Shown: positions 1 to 9,910, counted from the first letter of the stretch. The stretch is 64,000 nucleotides of DNA from Acidobacteriota bacterium (GCA_021779935.1 JAJXZT010000062.1:62001-126000), one strand, 5' to 3'. Notes: generated by a model not told the origin, from the sequence alone. Program-made: numbers and translations.

Positions 1-421
1 TCTCGCGCCCGCGAACAGCGCCGCAGTCTCCGGTACCGTAGTGGATGTACACCGACTCCGGCCCATGCGTATCAATTACGCCCCGGAGATTTGCAGCAAT
101 CGTTTTGACTGCCTCATCCCATGAGATTCGCTCGAACTTTCCCTCGCCACGCTTCCCCACGCGCTTCATTGGATATTTGAGGCGGTTCGGATCGTACAGG
201 CGATTTCGCATTGCACGCCCCTTCAGGCAAGCGCGCAACTGCGGGTTTTCCGCCACGTCAGGCGTCACATCCGTGCTAATCCTTACAACGACCCCATCTC
301 TTACGTGCGCTCTCAGGTGGCAACGCCCGCCGCAATTGTTATTGCAGACCACCGGAACAATCTTTGTCCCGTCGTCCACGGCCCCTGCACGAGAGTTTGT
401 GGTCAGCGCTTCTTTATTCAT
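1..421 (-). CDS. dmsA: DmsA-like molybdopterin oxidoreductase, N-terminal part (runs off left edge)
   Basis: Reading the minus strand from an ATG at 421 gives 140 uninterrupted codons to the window edge. Cys26, Cys30, Cys34 and Cys65 form the [4Fe-4S] motif of DMSO-reductase-family molybdoenzymes. The stretches RLKYPMKRVG, RGEGKFERISW and YGTGDCG closely match what I remember of E. coli DmsA, so an S- or N-oxide reductase catalytic subunit (bis-MGD cofactor) is likely. The start has GGAAGG directly before it, which is tight spacing. No twin-arginine signal is visible in the first 25 residues or in the open frame just upstream, unlike exported DmsA, so either the start is wrong or the enzyme is cytoplasmic. 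Catalytic domain, Mo ligand and partner subunits lie outside the window. Confidence 0.85.
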   Translation of the reverse strand, partial: MNKEALTTNSRAGAVDDGTKIVPVVCNNNCGGRCHLRAHVRDGVVVRISTDVTPDVAENPQLRACLKGRAMRNRLYDPNRLKYPMKRVGKRGEGKFERISWDEAVKTIAANLRGVIDTHGPESVYIHYGTGDCGAVRGRE

Positions 422-639
422 CCTTCCAGACCCGGCGTCCAGCCTACCGGCGTGAGCAAGGGGTGTCTGTGACGTGCCGCACGCTGGATTTATCTCCCCG
501 GAGCCGCTTTTTGTTACAGGAATGTTAAAGGACGATGAATTTGAGCCCGAAAGCCCTATTAGACGCACAAATCCACAGGCCGCTCACTGACAAAGCAAAC
601 CCGGCCATATAACATGTGCGGTTAAAGGGGATAACTTCC

Positions 640-831
640 ATGAACACTGAATCTCACAAGCAGGTATGGTTTAACCCCCCGAAGTTCTGGTCAGCCACGG
701 AAAAGATGAGCAAGCAGGAAGCCGACACGCTCATGGAAAAGGTGTACGCGCTGGCCGAGAAACATGAGTTCGAACAGCTTCGCCAGTTCGGGTTCATCAG
801 TATCTCGGAAGTTCGAGATCACGACGCGTAA
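640..831 (+). CDS. Small soluble protein, 63 aa, function unknown
   Basis: A 63-residue reading frame starts at ATG 640, preceded by an AAAGGGG ribosome site; a GTG at 616 extends the frame but lacks a good site. The product is polar and looks helical, with a Trp/Phe-rich start (VWFNPPKFW) followed by a Lys/Glu-rich segment (EKMSKQEADTLMEKVYALAEK) shorter than a usual domain. I do not recognise a family. It stands alone, with a hairpin terminator immediately downstream, so it is probably its own transcription unit. Its codon use and ribosome site make it more convincing than a chance frame. Confidence 0.6.
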   Translation: MNTESHKQVWFNPPKFWSATEKMSKQEADTLMEKVYALAEKHEFEQLRQFGFISISEVRDHDA

Positions 832-862
832 CGGCTGAGGGACTAATCTCTTGTTGCTCATC

Positions 863-894
863 CCGATTCAGCTATGAATCGGATAAAATTGCTT
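863..894 (+). terminator. Hairpin terminator after the 63-aa gene
   Basis: CCGATTCA (863-870) and TGAATCGG (875-882) form a perfect 8-bp stem with a GCTA loop. The following bases are A/T-rich and end in TTTT. The position, about 30 bases past the stop at 831, fits an intrinsic terminator. Confidence 0.6.
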
Positions 895-912
895 TTCTCT
901 GAAATCCTTTCC

Positions 913-941
913 TTAAGAAAGTTCGCCTCCTCTCCTATAAT
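913..941 (+). promoter_or_regulatory. Candidate sigma-70 promoter for the muropeptide pair
   Basis: A perfect TATAAT lies at 936-941, with TTAAGA (4 of 6 to consensus) at 913-918, a 17-base spacing. It is about 45 bases upstream of ATG 987. The context around the -10 (CTCCTATAATCGCC) recurs before ilvE at 52135-52150, which supports it as a real promoter element. Confidence 0.5.
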
Positions 942-986
942 CGCCAAGGTTTGACCGCGAGACACGTCATCCTCCGAGGTAAGACA

Positions 987-1925
987 ATGCCCACCAGCAA
1001 GTCGTGCAGGACACGCAGTCTGCACATTTTCCTTACGCTGTTCGCACTGTTTTTCATTTGTTCGTCTGCCGCACAACAGGCCCCTGCTGCGGCGAAATTC
1101 GTGGTCGTCAAGCCGGTTGCAAATATGTACCGCCAGCCAAGCGAAGATGCAGGTGTAATTTCGCAGGCCATCTACTCCACCAACGTCATTTCCGCGGAGG
1201 ATCAGAACACCTCCAACCTGCCGGGCTGGGTAAAGGTTCGCACCCCAGACGACTACGCGGGCTGGATGCAAACGTCGGCTCTTCGTCCCGTGACTGAGAA
1301 GGCTTATGCAACCGAAGGCAGCGTGGTGCGGGTGGCACAATTCAGCGCCAATATTTACCGTGAACCTGACGTGACGCTCCACGAACCGCTCGCGACCGCT
1401 CCCTGGGAAAGCCGCCTCGAAGTGCTCGACGAAAAGGTGGCCGATGGCAGCCGCTGGCTGAAAGTTCACCTGCCGGACGATCGCATCGGGTTCGTCCAGA
1501 GCGGCGATGTGAGTGCGGACTTCTCCCCGCTCACCATCGAACAGACGATTGCGCTGGCCCGCAAGTTCCTCGGCGTTACCTACACGTGGGGTGGCGCATC
1601 ATCGTTCGGCTACGACTGCTCCGGATTCATGCAGATGCTGGTTCGCCAGCGTGGAGCACTGATGCCGCGCGACGCCTACATGCAGGCGGCGTGGAGCGGA
1701 GTTGTCGCCGTCGACCGCAAGGACCTGCAGCCCGGAGACTTGCTCTATTTCGGCTCGCGCCCCGATAAGATCACCCACACCGGCATGTATATCGGCAACG
1801 GAGAGTTTATTCACGACACCACACATACACATCCGGTCATCCAGATCAGCCGGCTTGACGACATGCCGTGGACCAAGCTTCTGGTGGCAGCCCGCCGCTT
1901 GAAAATGGAGGCACCAAAGAAATGA
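987..1925 (+). CDS. Exported SH3b-NlpC/P60 muropeptide endopeptidase (YkfC-like)
   Basis: The 312-residue product has a signal peptide (residues 1-30, ending near SSAAQQ), two SH3b-like segments (about 38-100 and 110-175) and a C-terminal NlpC/P60 domain. The catalytic Cys is Cys211 in YDCSGF, with His264 (THTGMY) and a third polar residue near His276. Such enzymes cut the gamma-D-Glu to diamino-acid bond of cell-wall peptides. ATG 987 was chosen over the longer frame at 951 because a GAGG site precedes it and the signal peptide then starts properly. The stop overlaps the ATG of the Ala-Glu epimerase gene (ATGA), the same partnership as ykfC/ykfB in Bacillus, which supports the muropeptide-recycling role. 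Confidence 0.88.
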   Translation: MPTSKSCRTRSLHIFLTLFALFFICSSAAQQAPAAAKFVVVKPVANMYRQPSEDAGVISQAIYSTNVISAEDQNTSNLPGWVKVRTPDDYAGWMQTSALRPVTEKAYATEGSVVRVAQFSANIYREPDVTLHEPLATAPWESRLEVLDEKVADGSRWLKVHLPDDRIGFVQSGDVSADFSPLTIEQTIALARKFLGVTYTWGGASSFGYDCSGFMQMLVRQRGALMPRDAYMQAAWSGVVAVDRKDLQPGDLLYFGSRPDKITHTGMYIGNGEFIHDTTHTHPVIQISRLDDMPWTKLLVAARRLKMEAPKK

Positions 1926-3046
1926 ATCGACGCGATTGGTTGAAAACCGCCGGAATGGCTGGAGTCGCAGCGGCCCTGCCTCTCGGCAGCCTGCCCGCAA
2001 CAGCACAGGATAAGCGCGGGCCGACGACTGTAAAAGTTGAGTTGAAGCGCCTTAACCTGCGCCACACCTGGACCACGACGATGTCCTCCAGCACCTACCG
2101 CGATACCGTGCACGTGCAGTATCTGCGCGACGGCATCACCGGCTATGGCGAGGGTGCGCCGATCCAGCGCTACGAAATTACTCCGGAACAGGCCATGGCT
2201 GCCATTGCGGCTTCCGCAGGTTTTATCGCGGCAGGCGATCCTCGGCAGTTCGACAAACTTTTCACCCAGGTTCGCGGCAAACTCGGCCCGAACCAGCACG
2301 CGGCCATGGCTGCCGTGGATATCGCGATGCTCGACTGGTGGGGCAAAAAGCTCGGTGTTCCGCTCTACGAATACTTCGGCCTCGATCCCGCCGACGCGCC
2401 CGTAACCACGTTCTCCATCGGCATCGACACTCCGGAGATCACCCGGCAGAAAACCGCAGAAGCCGCCGACTTCCCCGTGCTCAAGATCAAGGTCGGGCTG
2501 AAGACCGACAAAGAGACCATTGAAGCGGTCCGCAGCGTGACGAAGAAACCGCTTCGTGTCGACGCCAACGAGGGTTGGACCGACAAGGAACAGGCCATCC
2601 GCGAGATTAACTGGCTGGAAACCCAGGGTGTGGAGTTCATTGAACAGCCGATGCCGGCACACATGTTTGACGAGATCAAATACGTGCGCAGCAAGGTGCA
2701 CCTGCCGATCATCGCCGACGAAGCCTGCACCAGCGCCGCCATGATTCCGAAGCTCCGGGAAGCCTATGACGGCATCAATGTCAAGCTCGACAAGGCCGGC
2801 GGCATCCTCGAGTCCTATCGCTGGATACAGATCGCGCGGTCGTTGAACATGAAGGTCATGCTCGGGTGCATGATTTGCAGTTCCTGCTCTTGTACGGCGG
2901 CAGCTCACCTCTCGCCGCTCGTGGACTACGCCGATCTTGACGGCAGTCTTTTGATCGCCAACGACCCGTACGTCGGCGGAGTGAAGGTGGAAAAGGGCAA
3001 GCTGATTCTGCCAAACGAACCGGGACTGGGCGTACGGCTGGCTTGA
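1922..3046 (+). CDS. Tat-exported L-Ala-D/L-Glu epimerase (enolase superfamily, YkfB-like)
   Basis: The 374-residue product is an enolase-superfamily dipeptide epimerase that interconverts L-Ala-D-Glu and L-Ala-L-Glu released from cell wall. Visible residues are the KxK acid/base motif (Lys188, Lys190), metal ligands Asp214, Glu241 and Asp266, the opposite-face Lys288, and the DLDG substrate motif near 338-341. The N-terminus has a twin-arginine signal (RRDW at 3-6, hydrophobic run to about 28), unusual for an enzyme that is cytoplasmic in Bacillus. Start ATG 1922 overlaps the previous stop, so translation is probably coupled. Oddity: the strand that in relatives reads like GCMIESS is here GCMICSSCSC, giving four closely spaced cysteines (316, 319, 322, 324). 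Confidence 0.85.
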   Translation: MNRRDWLKTAGMAGVAAALPLGSLPATAQDKRGPTTVKVELKRLNLRHTWTTTMSSSTYRDTVHVQYLRDGITGYGEGAPIQRYEITPEQAMAAIAASAGFIAAGDPRQFDKLFTQVRGKLGPNQHAAMAAVDIAMLDWWGKKLGVPLYEYFGLDPADAPVTTFSIGIDTPEITRQKTAEAADFPVLKIKVGLKTDKETIEAVRSVTKKPLRVDANEGWTDKEQAIREINWLETQGVEFIEQPMPAHMFDEIKYVRSKVHLPIIADEACTSAAMIPKLREAYDGINVKLDKAGGILESYRWIQIARSLNMKVMLGCMICSSCSCTAAAHLSPLVDYADLDGSLLIANDPYVGGVKVEKGKLILPNEPGLGVRLA

Positions 3047-3059
3047 TCGTCCCCCGGCT

Positions 3060-3120
3060 TCCACGGAACGCGGCTCCCGGCGGGCAATTGTCCGCTGTTC
3101 GAAGGGCCGCGCTCCGTGGA
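3060..3120. repeat. Long inverted repeat in the leader of the ECF sigma gene
   Basis: Arms at 3060-3074 and 3106-3120 pair over 15 positions with one mismatch (TCCACGGAACGCGGC against GCCGCGCTCCGTGGA), enclosing 31 bases. It ends 21 bases before the sigma factor ATG and has no T-run after it, so it looks more like a leader structure or protein site than a simple terminator for the epimerase gene. Confidence 0.6.
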
Positions 3121-3141
3121 TAATAGGGGTACGGCCTAGGC

Positions 3142-4023
3142 ATGCGTCCAGAACTCGTACAAGCTACCGAACTCCTCCGCTCGCGCGACCCGCAGAGCAT
3201 TGAGCAGGCGTTGCTCCTGCTCCAGGACACCGTCTTTTCGTTCAGCATGAAAGTCTGCGGCCACCGCGAGGACGCCGAAGACACCATGCAGGACGTCCTG
3301 CTTAAGTCGCTGCCCTATCTTGCAAAGCTGGAGAATCCTAAGGCCCTGGCCGTGTGGCTCTACAAGGTGACACGCAACCGCTGCTGGATGTCGCGTCGCC
3401 GCAGCAAGTTCGCGCCCAAGCAGATGCTCGCGCTCGACGATCTCATACCCACCAGCAGCGAACTTGAGTCGCTGGCGACACACCCGGATAAGAGCCCCGA
3501 GCACAACGCCATCTCGCAACAGGAAAGTGAAAAGCTCCAGCAGGCCATTCTGCGCATCCCGGCGAATTACCGCCTGATTCTCGTGCTCCATGACATGGAA
3601 GACCTCGATACATCCGAGGTCGCCAAGGTCACCGGATTGCGCGAAGGAACGGTACGTGTGCGCCTGCACCGTGCACGGCTGTTTGTCCGCCGCGAACTTA
3701 CTCTCGATGGAAACTCCGAGGGCCACAAGAGCACGTCGACCAAGAAGTCGGCTCGTCCCACGAAGTGCCGGGAGATGTTTGCCTCGCTTTCCGAGTACAT
3801 CGACGGGCGCTCTGACAATCTTTCCTGCGAGCACATCCAGAAGCATCTACAGACGTGCCCTCCCTGCATGGCCTTCATTTCCGACCTCGAAAAGGCCATC
3901 GACCGCTGCCGAACCTACAAGGTTCCGTGCAAGTCCGAAACTACCGATAAGATCCGTGCGCTCCTCGTCAAGGAATACTTGCGCATCCTGGAGTCGGTTC
4001 CTAACCGGAACCACGTCAATTAG
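3142..4023 (+). CDS. ECF sigma factor with fused C-terminal zinc-finger (zf-HC2-like) domain
   Basis: Residues 20-87 form sigma region 2 and residues 130-185 region 4, including the helix-turn-helix (SEVAKVTGLREGTVRVRLHR). After a Lys/Ser-rich linker (190-208) comes a segment with Cys209, Cys229, His235, Cys239 and Cys242; H-x3-C-x2-C is the zinc motif of anti-sigma factors. The protein is 293 residues, about 100 longer than a plain ECF sigma. It sits directly upstream of a tolC/MFP/RND operon on the same strand, so control of that pump is a reasonable inference. No separate anti-sigma gene is nearby, so the tail may act as a built-in regulator. Exact ECF group not determined. Confidence 0.85.
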   Translation: MRPELVQATELLRSRDPQSIEQALLLLQDTVFSFSMKVCGHREDAEDTMQDVLLKSLPYLAKLENPKALAVWLYKVTRNRCWMSRRRSKFAPKQMLALDDLIPTSSELESLATHPDKSPEHNAISQQESEKLQQAILRIPANYRLILVLHDMEDLDTSEVAKVTGLREGTVRVRLHRARLFVRRELTLDGNSEGHKSTSTKKSARPTKCREMFASLSEYIDGRSDNLSCEHIQKHLQTCPPCMAFISDLEKAIDRCRTYKVPCKSETTDKIRALLVKEYLRILESVPNRNHVN

Positions 4024-4100
4024 TTAGCCCAGATTTGTAACACTCTTCGGGACTCTCGCATTTATCGTCATGAAAGACGCCCAGAGGGCGCACCATTGCG

Positions 4101-5468
4101 ATGCGAAACCTAATCAGAAAATCAAATCGTCTTCTAGTCCTTTCGGGACTTTTTCTTCTGGCGGCTTCATCCGTCGCACAGACGCAGCGCCTGACCGTCT
4201 CGCAAGCCGTGGCCATTGCGTTGGAAAAGAGTCCCTCCCACAAGATTGCTCTTGCCGAACAGATTGCCGCCGGAGCGGGTGTAAAGGAAGCCAAAACCGC
4301 TTACCTTCCACACGTGGCGTTTTCCGAATCGGCCATGGCCGGAAACGATCCGGTCTTTGCCTTCGGAACCCGGCTTCGCCAGGGACGCTTCACGGCCAAC
4401 GACTTTGCGCTGAACAGCCTGAACTATCCCGACACGATCGGCGATTTCAACACCAAGGTCGGCGGTCAGTGGACGCTCTTCGACTCCTTCAGCACGAAGT
4501 GGCAGGTGGAGCGCGCGGGCCTGATGAAGAAATCCGCGGACCTGCAACTCACGCGCTCCGATCAGGAGCTGGTTTATCGGGTTGTCGCCTCCTACTACAA
4601 CCTGATGTTTGCCGCCAAACAGGCCGAACTCGCCGAGCAAACCGTCAAGACCGCCGACGCATTGGTAGCCAGCAGTCGCGCACGAGTGGAATCTGGCATG
4701 GCCGTAGACTCCGATTTGCTCTCCTCGCAGGTGAACCTGGCTTCCCGCCAGCAGGAATTGATTCGCGCCCGCAGCGCAGTCTCGCTGGCGCGCACACAAC
4801 TTGAGACCGTGCTGGGTACACCGCTTCCGCCTGATGTCCAGCTCGTCGAAGCCCTGAAAGACAAGTCCTGGCCAGATGTCGTACTCACCGAGGCCGAGCA
4901 ACAGGCCAAGAAGCAACGCGCCGACTTGCAACAGGTGTCGACGCAAGTCGCCGCACAACAGACCGGAGTCAAGCTCGCCAAGGCCGCCTTTGGGCCGCAG
5001 GTTAACGTCTTCGGATCGTGGCAACGCGACAACGTTTCGCTCTTCGCCAACGGAAATAGCAACTGGGTCGCCGGCGCCGAGCTCAAGATCGACCTGTTCC
5101 CCTCTGACAAGCTGGCACGGCTTCAGCGCGAGAGGGCCATGCTCACGCGCGCCGAAGCTTACCAGCAATCCGCACAGGACAATGTCCGGCTCGACGTTCG
5201 TCGTGCCTACTACGAATACGACGCGGCGCGACAGATGCTCGACGTGGCTCGCAGCAGCGTGGCGCAATCCGAAGAGAGTCTCCGCATTGTCAAGAACCGT
5301 TACGACTCCGGTCTGACAACCATCACGGACATGTTGCGCGCCGAGGATGCCGAACGAGCCTCTCGAAACAATTACTGGCAATCCGTCTATCAATACGCGG
5401 TTAGCTTTGCCGCCCTGCAATTGGCAGCGGGCGATCTGAACTCTCAATCACCGGTGGTGCAGCAATGA
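4101..5468 (+). CDS. TolC-family outer-membrane efflux protein
   Basis: The 455-residue product has a signal peptide (cut near SSVAQTQ, residue 26) and two outer-membrane-efflux repeats with long Gln/Ala/Glu-rich helices; the first repeat opens with LTVSQAVAIALEKSPS and the second carries SEESLRIVKNRYDSG, both typical of TolC/OprM proteins. It would form the outer-membrane channel of the tripartite pump encoded with the next two genes. Its stop overlaps the MFP start (ATGA). Start ATG 4101 follows GCACCATTGCG, without a strong ribosome site. Confidence 0.9.
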   Translation: MRNLIRKSNRLLVLSGLFLLAASSVAQTQRLTVSQAVAIALEKSPSHKIALAEQIAAGAGVKEAKTAYLPHVAFSESAMAGNDPVFAFGTRLRQGRFTANDFALNSLNYPDTIGDFNTKVGGQWTLFDSFSTKWQVERAGLMKKSADLQLTRSDQELVYRVVASYYNLMFAAKQAELAEQTVKTADALVASSRARVESGMAVDSDLLSSQVNLASRQQELIRARSAVSLARTQLETVLGTPLPPDVQLVEALKDKSWPDVVLTEAEQQAKKQRADLQQVSTQVAAQQTGVKLAKAAFGPQVNVFGSWQRDNVSLFANGNSNWVAGAELKIDLFPSDKLARLQRERAMLTRAEAYQQSAQDNVRLDVRRAYYEYDAARQMLDVARSSVAQSEESLRIVKNRYDSGLTTITDMLRAEDAERASRNNYWQSVYQYAVSFAALQLAAGDLNSQSPVVQQ

Positions 5469-6589
5469 AACGTCTCCTCTCCATTTTTGTTCCAACCCTG
5501 ACGCTGCTCTTGATCGCGGGCACGTTTACCTCCTGCTCTTCCCGGAAGGCCGACACCACGACTGCGCCTGAAGTGGTTCATGGAATCCAGCTCTCCCAGG
5601 CAAAGTCGGCGGAGATTCCGGACATCCTCGACGTACCCGGCACGGTGCATGCCGTGGAAACCGCGCAACTTGCCCCTCAGATGATGGGCACTATCGTCGC
5701 CGTCAAGGTTCACGAGGGCGACAAGGTGGGTCGCGGCGAAGTGCTGGCACTCATCGATGCCGCTCAGCCTGCTGCTGGAGTCGATCGTGCCCAGGCCGCG
5801 GTCGCAGCCGCCAACCACGAAGTGGCAGCCGCCGAGAGCCAATACGCTCTGGCCAAGTCAACCCTGGCCCGCTACCAGTCGCTCTTCGACAAGCACTCGG
5901 TGAGCCCGCAGGAGTTCGACGAAGTGAAGACGCGCTTCGAGGGCGCCTCGGCACAGCTCGACATGGCGAAGTCGGGGCAGGCGCAGGCCGCGGCCGCGCT
6001 CGCACAGGCTCGCACCATGTTGAGCTACACGCAGATACGCGCTCCCTTCGCAGGCGTTGTCACACTGCGCAGCGCCGACCCCGGCGCGCTGGCGTCACCC
6101 GGTGTCCCGATCCTGACGATTGAGAGTACCGGCCGCTATCGCCTCGAAACCAGCGTGGACGAAAGCCAGATGCAATACGTTCACCTCGGCGAAAAGGTCC
6201 AGGTGCGCTTTGACACTATGCCGGACAAGGAACTCACCGGCTCGGTCTCGCAGATCATTCCCGCGGCCGATCCCGGCAGCCGCAACTTCGGCGTGAAGAT
6301 TGACCTTCCCATCGATTCCGCCTTGCGCAGCGGCATCTTCGGCCGCGCCATGTTCGTGCGCGGTCAGCGTAATTCCATCATTCTTCCGCAAACGGCTATC
6401 GTAAATCGCGGTGCGCTCCAGGTGGTTTACGTGGTCAACCCGGACAAGCTCGCGCAGATTCGTTATGTCACCACCGGACACACCACGGGCGACTCGGTAG
6501 TAATCCTCTCCGGCCTCTCTCCCAACGAAACGGTTGTCACGGCTCCGGGAGACCGCGAACTTGCCGGCAAGCGCATTGAGGTGCAGTGA
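5465..6589 (+). CDS. RND efflux periplasmic adaptor (membrane fusion) lipoprotein
   Basis: The 374-residue product begins with a lipoprotein signal (lipobox around FTSCSS, Cys near residue 20), then a barrel-sandwich/lipoyl half motif ([20 protein letters not shown]), an alpha-hairpin (about 105-185), the returning half ([15 protein letters not shown]) and a beta-barrel. This is the adaptor joining pump and channel. It overlaps tolC by 4 bases and its stop TGA shares a base with the pump ATG, so the three genes are one operon. Confidence 0.9.
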   Translation: MKRLLSIFVPTLTLLLIAGTFTSCSSRKADTTTAPEVVHGIQLSQAKSAEIPDILDVPGTVHAVETAQLAPQMMGTIVAVKVHEGDKVGRGEVLALIDAAQPAAGVDRAQAAVAAANHEVAAAESQYALAKSTLARYQSLFDKHSVSPQEFDEVKTRFEGASAQLDMAKSGQAQAAAALAQARTMLSYTQIRAPFAGVVTLRSADPGALASPGVPILTIESTGRYRLETSVDESQMQYVHLGEKVQVRFDTMPDKELTGSVSQIIPAADPGSRNFGVKIDLPIDSALRSGIFGRAMFVRGQRNSIILPQTAIVNRGALQVVYVVNPDKLAQIRYVTTGHTTGDSVVILSGLSPNETVVTAPGDRELAGKRIEVQ

Positions 6590-9500
6590 TGAAAAAGGCC
6601 CTCGGACTCGCTGGAAAAATCGCGCACGGATTCATCGACTCCAAGCTGACGCCGCTGGCGATTGTCGCGGCCCTGCTGCTCGGCGTCTTCGCCATCGCCA
6701 ATACTCCGCGCGAAGAGGACCCGCAGATCAAGGTCCCCATGCTCGACGTGATGACGGCCATGCCCGGGGCCTCGCCGCACGAAGTTGAGCAGCGCGTCAG
6801 CATCCCGATGGAGAAACTCCTGCGGCAGATTACCGGGGTCAAGTACGTTTACTCGACCTCAGGCTCGGGCTTCAGCCTCGTCACCGTGCGTTTCGAAGTC
6901 GGCACGAAGGAAGAGGACGCGATTGTCACGGTCTACAACAAGCTCTACTCGAACTTCGACAAAGTCGCGCCGGGCGTCTCGATGCCGCTTATCAAGGCAC
7001 GCTCGATTGATGACGTCCCAATCCTGGCGCTCACTCTCTGGGGCAGGAACTACAACGGATATCAACTGCGCCAGATCGCCGAAGAAATCGACGACTCGAT
7101 CAAGCAGGTGCCGAACGTCTCCGAAACTACCCTGATCGGCGGACTGCCGCGCGCCGTGCGCGTCGTGCTCGACACGAATAAGCTCGCCGCCTACGGCCTC
7201 ACGCCGGGGGCGATTGTCCAGCAACTGCAGGGCGCCAACGCCCGCGCCATCGCCGGCAGCTTTGCCCAGGACAACCAGGAAATCCAGGTCGAAGCCGGAC
7301 GCTTCTTGGAAAATGCCTCGGATCTCAACGCGGTGGTCGTCGGAGTGCGCAACGGTAATCCCATCTATCTGCGCGACGTCGCCGAGAAAATCGTCGATGG
7401 TCCAGAGGAACCGAAGAATTACGTTCTCTTCGGTACGGCCGTCGGTACGGTGAAAACCGCGAGTGTGGCTGGCGTCCAACCTGGCGAAGAGTTCCCCGCC
7501 GTCACCATCTCAATCGCCAAGCGCAAGGGCACCAACGCCACCATCATTTCCAATGAGGTTCTTAAGCAAGTTGCCGAGATGCGCGGCAATGTCATCCCCA
7601 ACGATCTGGTTATCACCACCACGCGCAACTACGGCAAGACCGCCGAGGAAAAATCCAACGAACTGCTCGAGCACCTGCTGATCGCCACCCTCTCGGTGAC
7701 GCTGCTGATCGGGATTGCGCTCGGCTGGCGTGAATCCGGCGTCGTGCTGCTGGCCATTCCTGTCACCCTGGCGTTCACCCTCGCCGTAGTCTATTTCTAC
7801 GGATACACGCTGAATCGGGTGACGCTCTTCGCGTTGATCTTCAGCATAGGCATTCTCGTCGACGATGCCATCGTCGTCGTCGAGAACATCGTTCGCCATT
7901 TCCGGCTACGTGAAAACAAGGGACGCCCCCTGACCGATGTCGCCGTCGAGGCCGTCGACGAAGTCGGCAACCCGACCATACTGGCGACGATCGCCGTCAT
8001 CGCGGCCATCCTTCCCATGGCTTTCGTCAGAGGCTTGATGGGTCCTTACATGCGCCCCATCCCCGTCGGCGCATCGTCGGCCATGATCTTCTCTCTGATC
8101 GTGGCGTTTGTCGTCTCGCCCTGGGCCGCGCTGCGCCTGCTTCGCCACTACGCCTCGCCGGATGGCAACGGCCATCACGAGACCGAGGGTTGGACCATCA
8201 GATTCTATCGCCGCGTGATGAACCCGCTGATTTATAACCGCAAGCGGCGCAATCTCTTCCTCGGCACGATTATTGTTCTGCTTCTTGCCGCGGTTGCTCT
8301 CGTGCCTCTCACGCTGGTGCGCGTCAAGATGCTGCCCTTCGACAACAAGAGCGAGTTCCAGGTCATCATCAACATGCCGGATGGAACCCCGCTCGAGCAG
8401 ACGACGCATGTCGCACAGGAACTCGGCAACTACCTCGCCACGCAATCCGAGGTCGAGAACTACCAGATCTACGCTGGAACCTCCGGCCCCTATAACTTCA
8501 ACGGACTCGTCCGCCACTACTTCCTGCGCAAGCAACCCAACCAGGCTGACATCCAGGTCAACCTGCTTCCAAAGGACAAGCGCAGCGAGCAGAGTCACGC
8601 CATCGCCCGCCGAATCCGTCCGGAGCTCGACAAAATTGCCGCGCCGTTTGGCGCACGCATTCAAGTCGCAGAGGTTCCCCCTGGCCCGCCTGTTCTGGAA
8701 ACGCTCGTCGCCGAGGTCTATGGCCCGAATCTGAAGGGCCGGATTGACGTTGCCCGCCAAATTAAGGAAATCTTCAAAAAGACACCCGGCGTGGTCGACG
8801 TCGATTGGTACGTCGAGGACCCGCAGACCAAGTACGATTTCAATGTGGACACCGACAAGGCCGCACTGCACGGCGTCAACGCCGCCGAAGTCACCAGCAC
8901 GCTACAGATTGCCTTGCACGGCGCCGACGCCGGTCTCCTGCACTCGCCCACCTCGCGCCAGGACATCCCGATTGAAGTCCGTCTCCGCCGCGCCGACCGT
9001 TCGGGACTCGATCAGTTGGATAGCATCAAGCTGCCCGACGCCAGGGGCGGCATGGTCTCGCTCCGCGAAGTCACCGATCTCGAGAAGAAGACCATCGACA
9101 CCAGCATCTACCGCAAGAATATGCGGGATGTCGTCTATGTCACCGGCGACGTCGCCGGACAGGAGGAGAGTCCGATCTACCCAATCCTGAGGATGAACAA
9201 GGAGATCGATCAGCTCAGGATGCCTGGTGGAAATCACATCAAGATATATAACTCCGAGCAACCGGAGAATACCCAGCGCTACTCCATGAAGTGGGATGGC
9301 GAGTGGCAGATCTCCATAGAGGTCTTCCGCGATCTGGGCATCGCCTTTGCGGTCGTTCTTGTCCTTATCTATGTACTCGTCGTTGGATGGTTCCGGTCGT
9401 TCACCACGCCGTTGGTCATCATGGCGCCAATACCGCTCACGCTGATCGGCATCCTGCCCGCACACGCGCTGATGGGTGCGTTCTTTACCGCCACCTCGAT

Positions 9501-9876
9501 GATTGGTTTCATCGCCGGTGCAGGCATCATTGTGCGCAACTCCATCATCCTTGTCGACTTCGTCGAGTTGCGCAGAGGACAGGGTATGGGGCTGGAAGAC
9601 GCCGTGATCGATGCCGGTGCGGTTCGTTTCCGGCCGATGCTGTTAACCGCCGCCGCCGTCGTCGTCGGCAGCAGCGTCATCCTCTTCGACCCGATTTTCC
9701 AGGGCCTTGCAATTTCACTGATGGCCGGAGAAGTGGCAGCTACGGCGCTCTCCTTCCTGACCATCCCGGTTCTTTACTACATCGTCGAGCGTGGAAAGAC
9801 GCCTCCTCCGGAAGGACACATGCACGCGCCGGAGAATATTGCAGAGTGCGACACAACGCAATGCGACACGGAATAA
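6589..9876 (+). CDS. RND efflux transporter, inner-membrane pump (HAE-like)
   Basis: The 1095-residue product has the standard RND plan: TM1, a large periplasmic loop, TM2-7, a second loop and TM8-12. The motif [18 protein letters not shown] in TM4 carries the paired Asp residues of proton-driven drug-type pumps, in contrast to the metal-type pump at 14068. ATG 6589 was preferred over GTG 6586 because the stop/start arrangement TGATG is the usual coupled form. Substrate cannot be told from sequence. The adjacent ECF sigma suggests stress-induced expression. Confidence 0.92.
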   Translation: MKKALGLAGKIAHGFIDSKLTPLAIVAALLLGVFAIANTPREEDPQIKVPMLDVMTAMPGASPHEVEQRVSIPMEKLLRQITGVKYVYSTSGSGFSLVTVRFEVGTKEEDAIVTVYNKLYSNFDKVAPGVSMPLIKARSIDDVPILALTLWGRNYNGYQLRQIAEEIDDSIKQVPNVSETTLIGGLPRAVRVVLDTNKLAAYGLTPGAIVQQLQGANARAIAGSFAQDNQEIQVEAGRFLENASDLNAVVVGVRNGNPIYLRDVAEKIVDGPEEPKNYVLFGTAVGTVKTASVAGVQPGEEFPAVTISIAKRKGTNATIISNEVLKQVAEMRGNVIPNDLVITTTRNYGKTAEEKSNELLEHLLIATLSVTLLIGIALGWRESGVVLLAIPVTLAFTLAVVYFYGYTLNRVTLFALIFSIGILVDDAIVVVENIVRHFRLRENKGRPLTDVAVEAVDEVGNPTILATIAVIAAILPMAFVRGLMGPYMRPIPVGASSAMIFSLIVAFVVSPWAALRLLRHYASPDGNGHHETEGWTIRFYRRVMNPLIYNRKRRNLFLGTIIVLLLAAVALVPLTLVRVKMLPFDNKSEFQVIINMPDGTPLEQTTHVAQELGNYLATQSEVENYQIYAGTSGPYNFNGLVRHYFLRKQPNQADIQVNLLPKDKRSEQSHAIARRIRPELDKIAAPFGARIQVAEVPPGPPVLETLVAEVYGPNLKGRIDVARQIKEIFKKTPGVVDVDWYVEDPQTKYDFNVDTDKAALHGVNAAEVTSTLQIALHGADAGLLHSPTSRQDIPIEVRLRRADRSGLDQLDSIKLPDARGGMVSLREVTDLEKKTIDTSIYRKNMRDVVYVTGDVAGQEESPIYPILRMNKEIDQLRMPGGNHIKIYNSEQPENTQRYSMKWDGEWQISIEVFRDLGIAFAVVLVLIYVLVVGWFRSFTTPLVIMAPIPLTLIGILPAHALMGAFFTATSMIGFIAGAGIIVRNSIILVDFVELRRGQGMGLEDAVIDAGAVRFRPMLLTAAAVVVGSSVILFDPIFQGLAISLMAGEVAATALSFLTIPVLYYIVERGKTPPPEGHMHAPENIAECDTTQCDTE

Positions 9877-9910
9877 TACGTCCGCCACGCCGGCGGATAA
9901 GGAGGAATCT

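Noticed and set aside
45-455. 136-codon plus-strand frame at the left edge
   Set aside because: It is the antisense shadow of the DmsA-like gene, which has clear Fe-S and family motifs on the minus strand.
1811-3064. Long antisense frames such as this 417-codon one, and similar ones opposite the RND, XdhD, YgfK and pump genes
   Set aside because: They lie opposite genes with full family motifs, show no domain wording, and are expected in high-GC DNA.
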